Shown piece by piece: positions 23,801 to 33,744 of a stretch of DNA of 64,000 bases. Source of the DNA: Holacanthus passer (lineage: Eukaryota; Chordata; Actinopteri; Pomacanthidae); the NCBI GenBank assembly GCA_025331565.1, contig JAFREQ010000027.1, positions 2,985,501 through 3,049,500 of the forward strand, written 5' to 3'. The notes under the pieces were generated by a model that saw only the letters and a list, made by a program, of their open reading frames with translations, was not told the origin of the DNA and made no database searches. The position numbers and the translations under genes are program-made. Every line of letters begins with the position of its first letter. Within the stretch, counting starts at the first letter, position 1.

Positions 23801-26800
23801 AGCATATATCAAGATAAGATAAAACCTTTATTCGTCCCACAGTGGGGAAATTTACATTGCACAGCAGCAAGGGGATAGTCAGTAGTTTAAAAGTAACAAA
23901 CGGTAAAAACATCAATGTGATTATAAAGTACATATTAATATCGAAATATAAAACTGTCTTTTTCCTTTTAGGTGTGCTAGGAGGTTTGCTGAGAGCCAAC
24001 ACTGTGTGTGCCACTGCTCAGCAAAAGCTGTCCATACACTATAACATGCACAGCCTCTATGGACTTATGGAGGCTAAGGCTTCTGCAAGGTCAGGACCTT
24101 TAACACACACACACACAAGACACAAGATAAAATGCTGAAAATTGAAAGACTTTTTTGCTACATGAACAATTTGTGTCCTTTGGTTAAATCCTCTGCCTGT
24201 CCACTGTGTCCTCTTGTCCAGCGCTCTGAAGCGGCTCGTGGCAAAGAGACCTTTCGTGATCTCTCGCTCCACCTTCCCCAGTCAGGGGATGTACTCTGGT
24301 CACTGGCTGGGAGACAACAGGAGCCAGTGGAAAGACATGTACACTTCCATAGCAGGTTAGATCATGCTTTTTGACCTCTTTCAGCCTCTGTAGCATTGTT
24401 TATTTTTGTTTTTTTTGCACATTTACTTACTAGTTTGGTTCAGTCTGACGGCTTCCATGAACCTTGCAGGCAGCTATTTTCAGTAAAATGGTCTGATAAA
24501 CCTGCTGCACACTAACTGCTCAACACCAAATGCAAAAGTAGCCACCAGCTGGTGAGGAAAGTTGAAACTGGCTAATGAGCAAAAGCTAAAGAGCCAGATA
24601 TAAAAGTGGGCACAATAATTTAATGTGGCTTTAAAGGATAGCCATTGTAATGCCATGTTGTTCAACAAATGCAAACTAGTCAGCAATCTGGAATATATTT
24701 ACAGCATTTTATGACACATTTATGTTGTATAACTGCTAATTTGAGGATTGTGAGATTTTAAAGATGTGCATTATGGTTTCATGTGGCAGTTACACATGGT
24801 TCCTTGCACACACCACTCTGTAATTTTTCTGTCAACTACAGTTAAATGGAGAACCAGTAACACCAAAGTTGAAGTATTATTTTTAGATTTCCTAGAGAGA
24901 GATTTCCCACTTTCCCTCGTTATTTTAGTGTCTCTTAATGAGCTTTCTCAACTTTCTCCTCTCCATGTCCTCCTGATGTCGTCCATCTCTCTGTTGTCTC
25001 CTTCAGGTATTTTGACCTTTAACCTTCTGGGCATCCCACTGGTGGGAGCAGATGTCTGTGGCTTCAGTGAGGAGCCGCAGGAGGAAATGTGTGTCCGCTG
25101 GATGCAGCTGGGAGCTTTCTATCCCTTCATGCGCAACCACAACGCCTTAGACATGAAGGTACCGTCACTGCTCCAACGTCATCAAAGCACAATAATAAAT
25201 CATACTCATAAAACTCAAATATTAAAGCATTGTAGTAGCAACTGAAGTACCACAACATCCAGGCAAATCAGACCCAGGCAGATTAGACCATATTTACATT
25301 GATGTCCTTTTCTCCCTTTTAGACATTTTAATGGATTTTTTTTTAAATTTACAGCCTCAAGACCCAACAGCTTTCAGCCCTGAGGCTCGTACAGCCATGA
25401 AACAGGCTCTGCTGCTGCGTTATTCTCTCTTCCCTGTCCTCTACACTCTCTTCCATCATGCACATATACACGGACACACTGTCGCACGGCCGTTAATGTT
25501 TGAGTAAGTTATACCGTTTGATTAATCTTGACCTAATATGGTTTGTTGGTTTGGCTTTGACAAATATTCTGTTTGTACTCAAAAGGTTCCCAAAAGATGT
25601 CAGAACCTATGGGATCGACAAACAGTTCCTGTGGGGGAAGAGTTTACTGGTGACACCGGTACTGGATCCTGGAGTCGACTATGTGGATGGTTACCTCCCA
25701 GAGGGTCTGTGGTATGACTACTACACGGTAAGATGCACAGTCCCACTATCAACATTCAGCTGAGCACACAGTGTTGTAGATTCAGGAACAAACAAAAGTG
25801 TGAACAGTAAACTATCTTCTTCTGCTTCTCAGGGCGACTTACTGCGCAGTAAAGGTGAAGAACTTCGACTCCATGCACCTCTAGATAAGATCAACCTGCA
25901 TTTGCGTGAGGGCTCTGTTATACCAACACAGGTAAACACAGGTTTCTTCATTCAGTTTATCTTTGGTTGTCAATCCAAATCAGTGGTCCCGGATCACACT
26001 GAGAGACAAGTCCACCAACAAACAATTTACAACTTCCACCTGCACCAAGAATTTAAAAACAATTTGCATTAAGAATTTGTTGCAAAGATCCACATCTACA
26101 AAGCAACCAATCAAAATACAACATGAAATGAAGCAGAATTAAATTTAATACTGCCCTCTTCTCCAGGGTCATCACCCTCCTCCTTCTCTTTTGAAGTTTT
26201 TCGATGCACTTTCACTTTGTTTGAACAGGCGCCCAACCTGACCCTGTGGGTGAGCAGCGGTCAGCCTCTCCATCTAGTCTCAGCTCTCTCTGAAGATGGG
26301 TCAGCCAGTGGAGATCTGTTCTGGGACGACGGCGAGACCATCGACACCTACGAGACCAACCAGTACTCATACATCATCTTCAATGTCTCTCAGGTGCTCA
26401 CACTCAACCGGCTTTGCCTGAAAAGAAAAAAAAAAATCCACCTCCATGATCTACCACTGGCTTTACAAGTTCAGGCGCTGCAACATCAAAAGCACAGTCT
26501 CCATTAGTGTTTAGCCTGGAGCGAGGAACAGCCAACAAACACTGAGCAGAGGACCTCAGATTGAGGTCCAGAGTATTATATGGCTGCAGTAGCCCTTTAA
26601 TGTGTCTGACCATGCAAGGCTCTAAACATGATTACAAGAATCTTAAACTGGATTGTGAATTTGATGGGAGGACAGTGTAAAGACATCAGGATTAGTTGGA
26701 GCATGAGACCTTGTGAAAACTTGGCAGCAGCATTTTAAAGCACTTGTAAGAGGTTTAGAGATGTCTTGCTAAGACAGGTGAGAAAGAATTTGCAATAATC

Positions 26801-27407
26801 AAGATAAGAAATAAATGCATCTATAAATCTCTCCATCTCAGCTCTGGGTACGATGGGCCTGAGTTTAGCAATGTTTGCTGGGTCCAGACTCAAAGCCTGG
26901 CTCATAGAAATGCCCAGATTACAGAGGGTAGTTTTAACTGATGAACATAAAGAGATGGGACGATGCCACCTGGGGCAGAAATAAGATGTGTTGATGTAAC
27001 TCACACCCATCCATCTGCTTATTCTGTAGAACGTGATGACATCTGAGGTGCTGCACAGCAACATAGAGGCCACATACATCACGGTGGAGACGGCCTCCTT
27101 CTACGGTGTGAAGCAGAAGCCCAGCAGAGTGCTGGTGAACTCCCAGGACGCAGCGTTCACCTACAGAGAAAACAAGGTGAGGTTCAGGCTCAGGGGTGAA
27201 CACACTCTGAATCCTCATACCTCTGCAGTGCATGAGTAGTGTAGTTGTTATGTCAGCATGCTTTATGGAGTTGACTTTTTTTTTTTATTAGAAAGGACTT
27301 CTTCATGCTGAGCTGATGTGTTTTCTTGCTTCTCCCTGCAGGTGTTAACAGTCGCAGATCTTGGTCTCAACCTCAGTCAGAACTTCACCATCAGCTGGAT
27401 GTGGTGA
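17890..27407 (+). CDS. gaa2: Acid alpha-glucosidase-like GH31 enzyme, type II membrane-anchored (20 exons, 973 aa)
   Basis: Glycoside hydrolase family 31 enzyme of the GAA branch, expected to release glucose from alpha-1,4 (and 1,6) linkages of glycogen or maltose in lysosomes. Exons: 17890-17982, 18514-19080, 20878-21023, 21184-21349, 21797-21893, 22395-22514, 22814-22932, 23021-23152, 23235-23345, 23475-23588, 23697-23781, 23972-24089, 24222-24355, 25007-25158, 25355-25503, 25586-25727, 25833-25931, 26229-26393, 27030-27176, 27342-27407. They total 2,922 nt with all phases consistent. Domains: cytosolic tail 1-51, signal anchor about 52-74, Pro-rich stalk, trefoil about 110-170 with six cysteines, then the GH31 domains. 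The nucleophile is Asp556 (WIDMNEPSNF) and the acid/base Asp654 (GHWLGD). Length is close to human GAA (952 aa). I prefer the paralogue gaa2 over gaa, but this is inference. Confidence 0.93.
18514..19080 (+). CDS. gaa2: GAA-like exon 2: sorting motif, membrane anchor and trefoil domain
   Basis: Encodes residues 32-220. An EEASLL motif (residues 36-41) fits the acidic dileucine consensus [DE]xxxL[LI] and lies 11 residues before the predicted membrane span (52-74). A proline-rich stalk follows. The P-type trefoil has cysteines at 112, 123, 136, 141, 142 and 165 and the family signature MCEARNCC...PWCFYPP. The exon ends at a GTGAGT donor in phase 0. Confidence 0.88.
19184..19430. repeat. Dispersed repeat, copy 1 (GAA-like intron 2)
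   Basis: This shares ordered words with 52175-52560: ACTCGGAGAGC, then ATATATTTCCAAAACTATT, then TGTACTTCTAAATTGGAAA. It is a diverged interspersed repeat in the same orientation as the second copy. I cannot assign the class from sequence alone. Confidence 0.6.
23697..24355 (+). CDS. gaa2: GAA-like exons 11-13: catalytic nucleophile and acid/base
   Basis: Exon 11 (23697-23781) begins with the nucleophile codon, Asp556 at 23697-23699, so the preceding intron splits the WI/DMNE motif. Exon 13 (24222-24355) carries FVISRSTF and the acid/base Asp654 at 24313-24315 within GHWLGDN. Human GAA has GHWTGDVW at this place, while intestinal maltase-glucoamylase and sucrase-isomaltase have HWLGDN, so the local loop is of intestinal type. 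Confidence 0.88.
23808..23878 (+). repeat. Short interspersed repeat (AAGATAAGATAAAACC type)
   Basis: It contains the run from AAGATAAGATAAAACCTTTA through CAGTGGGGAAATTTACATTG. Related copies lie at 27967-28003 (same strand) and 4074-4103 (opposite strand), with a partial copy near 53490. It sits inside the 190-bp intron after exon 11 of the GAA-like gene. Confidence 0.65.
26640..26960. repeat. Diverged interspersed repeat in GAA-like intron 18
   Basis: The segment around CAGCAGCATTTTAAAGCACT and the following text resemble, from memory, a widespread teleost repeat family. No second copy is in this window, so the call rests on recognition only. Confidence 0.4.
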
Positions 27408-27742
27408 ATCAGATGGTTCCTCATCACTGGTCTTATTTGCAGTTCGCTATTTAAATCAAAAGCTGGTACACAGTGCAATCTTTATGTATTAGGACAGTGA
27501 TGCTTCTGAGTGTTTTGACTTTGTATTCTGGAACATTAGAGGTTAAAGGGAAAAATAATTGAGGTTTAAGTATTTGCATTGGGTGAAAAGTGTACGACTT
27601 GTAGAGCTTTTTACACGAGGGGACTCCATAAAAATGGCTGTTGATTTGGTTCCCTCAAACTAAAGCTGACCACTTTAACCTCATAGTCATTGTTTCCTTT
27701 CGTATCTAATGTGCTGAAGTACAGAGACAAAACGAACTGTCC

Positions 27743-27748
27743 AATAAA
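27743..27748 (+). other. gaa2: Polyadenylation signal of the GAA-like gene
   Basis: AATAAA lies 336 bases after the stop codon and is the first canonical signal downstream. Another AATAAA at 29581-29586 could serve a longer transcript. Confidence 0.55.
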
Positions 27749-27760
27749 CAGATGAGACAT

Positions 27761-28491
27761 CCATTTACACCTGGTATTAAAATGGGATCTGTATCCAGAT
27801 AGGAAAGAACCCGATCTTGCCTTTGCGTTTACACCTGCTAACCTGTGTGAGTTATTTGAGTTGGCTTCAAATCAGCCCCAGAAAAAAATGTCAGTTTTGT
27901 GAGTTGTTGAGTTGAAGGAAACTTTATATACTTTGTGAAACGCTGTCTAAGAAAAATTCTCAATTAAGATAAGATAAACCTTTATTCGTCCCTCAGTGGG
28001 GAAATTCTCAATTATTTGCCCCCTCTTGTAAATGTAGCAAATATAATACATTAAGTTTTCCTTTCTTTATATAAAAAATATTGTGTTACTCTTGTGTAGG
28101 CGACTCTGTGACTAGATAAATGACATGCCTTGTTAACGGCAGATCAGCTGCACAGATGAGTGCAACACACACCGGTACACACACAGTTATTTTTGAATGT
28201 ATGTCATTCTTCTCCCTCCCGTATTACTTTCATTTTGTGTTATGTTTTATTTCAGCTAAAAACTAATAACTGTATCAGTGTTATGTCGTATGAATGCCGG
28301 CACGTTATACAGATTGCGTTTGCACCAACCTAAGATCTGAATACAATGCGAGCCAGACTCTTCTGATGTGGTCAGGCAGATCCAATCACATTCCAATCAA
28401 GACAAAATTGACACTTTGCACTAACGTGGTTCTTCCCTTTCCAGATAACATGTTTGGTTACAGATCACACTTTAACACGAGGTGTAAATGG
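27761..28491. mobile_element. MITE-like element with terminal inverted repeats, carrying a nested insertion
   Basis: The left end starts CCATTTACACCTGGTATTAA and continues with ATGGGATCTGTATCCAGATA. The right end, read in reverse complement, starts CCATTTACACCTCGTGTTAA and continues with AGTGTGATCTGTAACCAAAC. These are imperfect inverted repeats of about 33-40 bp around 731 bp with no transposase ORF. A 37-bp unit inside (27967-28003) is flanked by 11-bp direct repeats ATTCTCAATTA (27956-27966 and 28004-28014), consistent with a later insertion. I see no clear target-site duplication for the outer element. Confidence 0.65.
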
Positions 28492-31400
28492 GGTCACAGT
28501 GCAGGTACTCTGGGACGAGTGAAGTCAAGTTTCACATTTGTAGTGTGATGTTTAAAAAAATATATGGACTTTACATGAAGTGAACAACAATACACAATCA
28601 CTGACATACAACAGTCTGAACACTGCTTTAAATATCTGTGTGGACAATTTAATGTTCGATATCTTATAGCTGAACTGTCACCTGACTAAAACAAACAGCT
28701 TGGCTTGGCCTTGGTACCTTTTTTTTTTTCAGTTTCATCTCTTAGTTCAGTTCATAGATCAAATCAGCATTCTTGAAGATCTCATCGGCAGACAGATGAC
28801 CTGCCTTCCTCAACATGTGTCTGAATATCGTTCATGATGTAAACTATTGTGCTTGGAAGCTGTTTACAGCCTATTTTGCACTATAAGCATACTGCAGTAT
28901 TGTAAAGGTAGATACAGGTGCCTTATGATTCCTGTTTGTGAGTTTCTGAGCGTCTCTGGGTTTGTTCCAGACGATCCTTTGTTCAGCTTTATATTAAAAG
29001 CCTGTTTTCAGCGCTGAAGACCATAGACTGCTATGCACGAGGATTACTTGCATAACTCCAGTATAGAGCAGCCGTGAGTGTCCTGCAAACACTGTACTGT
29101 GAATCCTCTCAGCACTGGTTTTCTGACACCTCTGATAACAGAATGTGACTAAACACAGATGCATTTATTGAGCCGGTTGAAGTTTTGAATCAGCAAAGTC
29201 CATTATGCTCGTATTTGACCACGATGCTGTGAAAATCTGCTTTAAATTTCTGGTTTTTCTCACAGAAGATCAGTTGTGGAAGCCTCGCACCTTTTTAAAG
29301 CAACTTTACAGTACTACAATCATTTGTTCAAGAAAACCGTCAGTGCATGTGTGCTGTGAAGCAAACTACGCCAAACCCCTAAATATTTTTATGCATGTAA
29401 AAACCCCGATCTAGATTCTATTTTACTGTCATTTGTGGTATGGTAACTGAAATTGTAACTACATATTTGCAGGACTTTATGATGAATTCTGGTGTTTATT
29501 TTTTTGTGTAATTGCTTGAATTCAATTATATGTACAATATGAAAACTACTTGAGTTGTATTGCTTCTTTTTTAATTTTATAATAAACATGTTTTGGGGCA
29601 GCAACAGATAAAGAAAATGGAAATTTGATGATTCCCAAACTGACAATATATTGTCACTTCAAGGCAAAGACAACTTCTTGATTTTCATTTTTTTTAAAAA
29701 GCAAAAATGTATTTGTTATGATCAACAGATTTTATTTGAATGTGTTTTATTTTGAGCTGAGGTGTTGGAGCACATGAGCCACTAGAGGACACAATTTCTC
29801 AATGCTGCAATGGTTGTTGGTCTGATTCCTCAGAACAGATACTGTTGTTTCCCCAAAGACTGCAAAGATGTGATATCAGATTTTGCATATGTGTTTTAAT
29901 TGCTGAGAGTTTTTTTTTTTTCAGGTTTGAACTACACAGTATGGACATTTGAACAAAGTAAAGAACAAATTCTCTTCATTAACTCTGTAACTGTGATCAA
30001 AGCATCCTTGAACAACATATTTAATCCACAAGTAGTCAGTTACCAAGTATCAGGTTAAACTGTAGACAGTTTTATTGCAATATTGAGGCCATCTTATCTT
30101 TTAATTACTATTCTTCTAGAGTAAAATTCAACCTTTGCAGACTAAGAAACATCAAGATGTGTAGTTAATGTTTACATTATTTTACTGCACTTACTCTTGG
30201 AGCCATTTTGGAATCTTTGTGTGTGTTGGCTCAAATGAACAAACTCATCCAACATTTCAATCTATCACATCTTCTTCCTGTTTTCTTTTCACCAGAAGGG
30301 ATTCTAACTTATTTTTCATCGCCTCCTCTTTTCTCCTCCTTCTCCTCTCTCCCTTTAATCAGCTCTCCATCGCTCTGCTGCCTCTCTCTCTCTCTCTGTG
30401 TGAACTATTTTAAACCCTGTGGTTGCGTGGATAGAGGAGTCTCAGGATGTCTGTCATTAAGACACATCATTAAAATCTATGAGATAAATTGGCTTGTCTC
30501 AACATTAAATGCACAATCTCTAGTATGTGATTCCCTCTATGGGAACTCAGGAAACAAGCTGCAAACTGAAAGCAAAGCCAAAACTCTGGATCTCATGAGT
30601 CATGACACCAAACAAGTATCTGATTGTCCTCAACACACACGTCAGCTCCAGAAAGTGAATGCAAACAGCTATATTCCCCTCTGATAGCGTGGCTGAATTA
30701 TCCTCCACTACTGATAGACATGTTGTTATTGGCCCTGTGCAAACGTTCACAGACTAACTGTTTCCAGATGGCAGTTTGTGGAGGGCACATACATCGTTCG
30801 GCCGAGGGGGAGGAGAGAGCGGAGAGAGAGAGAGAGAGAAAGAGCAGCGGGGGTCTGTCAAAAGCATTCTGCTCTACTGACGAGGGCATTTCCTGTCTGC
30901 ATTTGGGAGGATTAAGTATTTGTGTGTGGGGGGTGTTTGTATGGTCGGCATGTGGAGAAAGGGACGGGACTTCACAGGACTTTTGGGGGATTCTGTGCAT
31001 GTTTGATCTGACTAAAAAAAACCCCATTGTTGCCAAATAGTTTCATTTCTAAAATTGCTTGTTTTGTCAAGTTGAGTCATAATTTCTGCAGCTTATTTCC
31101 TACTGAAAGCTTCATAATATGCTTCACAAAACATACAAAAAAAAAACTGGATTTGTTTGAATCATTTTTGACAGATGTTATTGTGCATGAGATTCTTGGA
31201 GGTCATAAAAAAGCTAAAAGCAGCTTCATCGTTTGATTGTCTTTCCTTTTTTGTCTGGATGGTTTTTAATTAATGGTCTCAAACCAACAACAACAACACA
31301 AACTGGGCTGCAGCTCTTTTACGACTGTGTGAGTGTGTGTGCTCCTTATTTCTGTTCACTTATATTCATTCCATCAAAGCCACGAGTTCTGTGAAGTCAT

Positions 31401-32154
31401 TTTCATTGCAGATCTAAACTTGGGTTTAGATTAGAGTTATATTTCAGTAATAAGTTTGCACTAAACACAGTGTACAGCTAAGGCTGATGGGAGGGTGACT
31501 AGTTTTGCAGGTATGTTTTCACAAACCAAAGTATTGGACAAGTTGAAAGTTTAACCCGATTGTGTAACTACGGGAAAAGTGATGACCACAGTGGTTATAA
31601 TTCATCCTGAGAAGGACGTGAACATCGGAACCAAATTTAATTACAAATTGTTCAATAGATGTTGAAATATTCCAAAGAAAACCACAAACCTCACAGTGAC
31701 GTTAGAGAGGAAAAATCAGGGGGTGATTAAAGTCAGAAGGACTCATCCTCTGGGGATCATGAATGTCCCCAATACATTTTTATGTATAGTCGTTAAGATC
31801 TTCAGTCTGAACCAAAATGGTGGATGTCAGACAAACCCACTGACTCTATACATTCTGTTTATCGTTATTAGTTCAATAAGTGTTTGGAAGTGAGAGCATA
31901 AAATTAAAAGGTTTACAATAAAGCAGAATCTTGCAGTAATAAATCTCTTTCAAGTCTCCTACACGCTGTTTAGTCACCACTTTTATTGTCCACACCTACT
32001 TTCATTTGAATCTGGTCTTCGTCAAAGGTGTGGTGAGGTCTGCTGCTTCCTGACATGACCAGTCAAATATTTACCCTGTTATCAGATTTACTTTTCTCAG
32101 TTTTTGTTTCTTTTTGCTATCTTCTATTTTATGTCAGATAACATCATACTCACA

Positions 32155-32189
<35 letters not shown>

Positions 32190-33278
32190 TTGCAAATAAA
32201 CTCTCAATCATTGTCTGCTCATTACTGAATTTACAAGTCCAGTAAATTTCCCACAGCTGACAGATTCTCTAGATGGTCTGAATCTTTAATTCATCTGTGG
32301 TTTGAGTTGTGTAACTGTTGAGGCCAAAACTTTTAACATCTGATAAGACGAGCAACATCTGACCGTGACAGAAACAATGGTCATGTGATCTCTTTAAATA
32401 TAGAAAAAACTAGTTTGACCCCTGACATAGTGAAGTTAATGATGATTCAAGACATGTGGAGTAATACTGTATGTGATTAAAAATGTCACTGTCACAAGAT
32501 GTAAGAAGAAGTTCATGCAAAGGATCAACCACAAGTAATACGATCATGTTTAACTAGAAAAAACCTAGGGAGCATATATTTCTATATATATCATCAAGAT
32601 TGCACAATCCTCCATTTTTCTCATTTTGATAACAGAAGGTATCTGCAGGTCTGATAACAAACTGACATATCCGCAAACATCACACTGCAGCGAAGAGGCT
32701 GAAGCAAAAGCATTTGCAGGTTTGACTGAAGAACACGAAGCGCCTCTGTTGTCGACCTGCTGCTTTATGAGCAGAACATGTTTATAGGTGTCAGATAACT
32801 CGGTGAACAGACACCACCCGCCTCCTTCAACACACCCGGCAGACAGGACCGGGCAGGCTGACGAGCAACTACCACACCTGCTTAAATGGTTTCACAGTTT
32901 AACCTCCTTTGACTAAAATAGCTCCACGTTATAATCCTTCCATAAATATTTCTATAACAGCAGCAAATAGAAATCTGACATGTGAATGTTGCGATGACCT
33001 TTGTTACCTTTTTACCTGGCAGGTGAGTCAGCACCTGGAGGACACAACCTGTTCTGTTTCTGGGTAATTGTGGGTTTTAAGAGGGGGAGTTTAAAAGACA
33101 TAATTGCACCCAAATGACATGTGACGGGTTTTTAAAAGAAGCTGAATATATGAATAACATCTTAATAAAATCAGTTAAATAGAAAGTAACATGAAACTCC
33201 TGTGAGTAATTTGGACTTGTGATGTCATATCTTTAAAATCTTATCTGTGGACATGTGATTAATCTGCATCTGTAGGCA
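28492..33278. other. Intergenic region between the GAA-like gene and micall2
   Basis: No coding exon is supported. Contents seen: a second AATAAA at 29581-29586, pyrimidine-rich sequence at 30280-30420, a purine-rich GA run near 30790-30850, an interspersed repeat near 31446-31700, and a (GT)n array at 32157-32187. Confidence 0.5.
31446..31700 (-). repeat. Teleost interspersed repeat, inverted partner of 36530-36860
   Basis: The segment with CTAAACACAGTGTACAGCTA, then GGCTGATGGGAG and TAGTTTTGCAGGTA, matches the reverse complement of the repeat in micall2 intron 2 (TACCTGCAAAACTA ... TTTAGTG). The copies are diverged. Confidence 0.55.
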
Positions 33279-33376
33279 ACACACACACACACACACACAG
33301 GGGTTAACAGAAACACACACACAGAGGGATTAACAGAAAGACACTAAGACACACACACAAAGCAAGAGAGAGAGAG

Positions 33377-33407
<31 letters not shown>

Positions 33408-33460
33408 TCAGACACAGGGGTTAACACACACACACACACACACACACACAGGGGTTAACA
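33279..33460. repeat. CA-rich compound satellite with a GGGTTAACAG core
   Basis: Several (CA)n runs are punctuated by four copies of a GGG(G)TTAACA or GGGATTAACA core (near 33301, 33328, 33418 and 33451), often followed by GAAACAC. It lies within 300 bp upstream of the micall2 start codon. Confidence 0.8.
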
Positions 33461-33479
33461 GAAACACAAAGGAGGACTG

Positions 33480-33744
33480 AAGCCCCGCCCACACGACACG
33501 TCATCATCGACCTTTCACAGGTGTCACATCCACTTTGTTTCCACTTCTTCAGTCGAGAAAAGTTGCTTCACACACTCACACGCACTCACACACTCGTCCC
33601 GGTCCCGCTCTGTGTCTCGGTCCTGCTCTGCGTCTCGTCCCGGATCCGGATCCGTCGGGTCCGGGCTGCTGTGGAAACTTCCCGGACTCAGCTGCCGGAG
33701 GGAGGCGGAGCTCGGCGAGGCTCAGTCCGGGCTCGAGCTCCGGG
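33480..33744 (+). promoter_or_regulatory. micall2: CpG-rich promoter and 5' UTR of micall2
   Basis: The composition changes abruptly to GC- and CpG-rich just after the satellite. A GC box (CCCCGCCC, 33483-33490) and a CRE-like ACGTCA (33498-33503) are visible. The ATG at 33745 has the context CGGGATGG. No TATA box was seen, typical of a CpG-island promoter. Confidence 0.5.

Noticed and set aside
24766..25245. 159-aa ORF as a separate gene
   Set aside because: Its second half is exon 14 of the GAA-like gene (25007-25158) read with upstream intron sequence.
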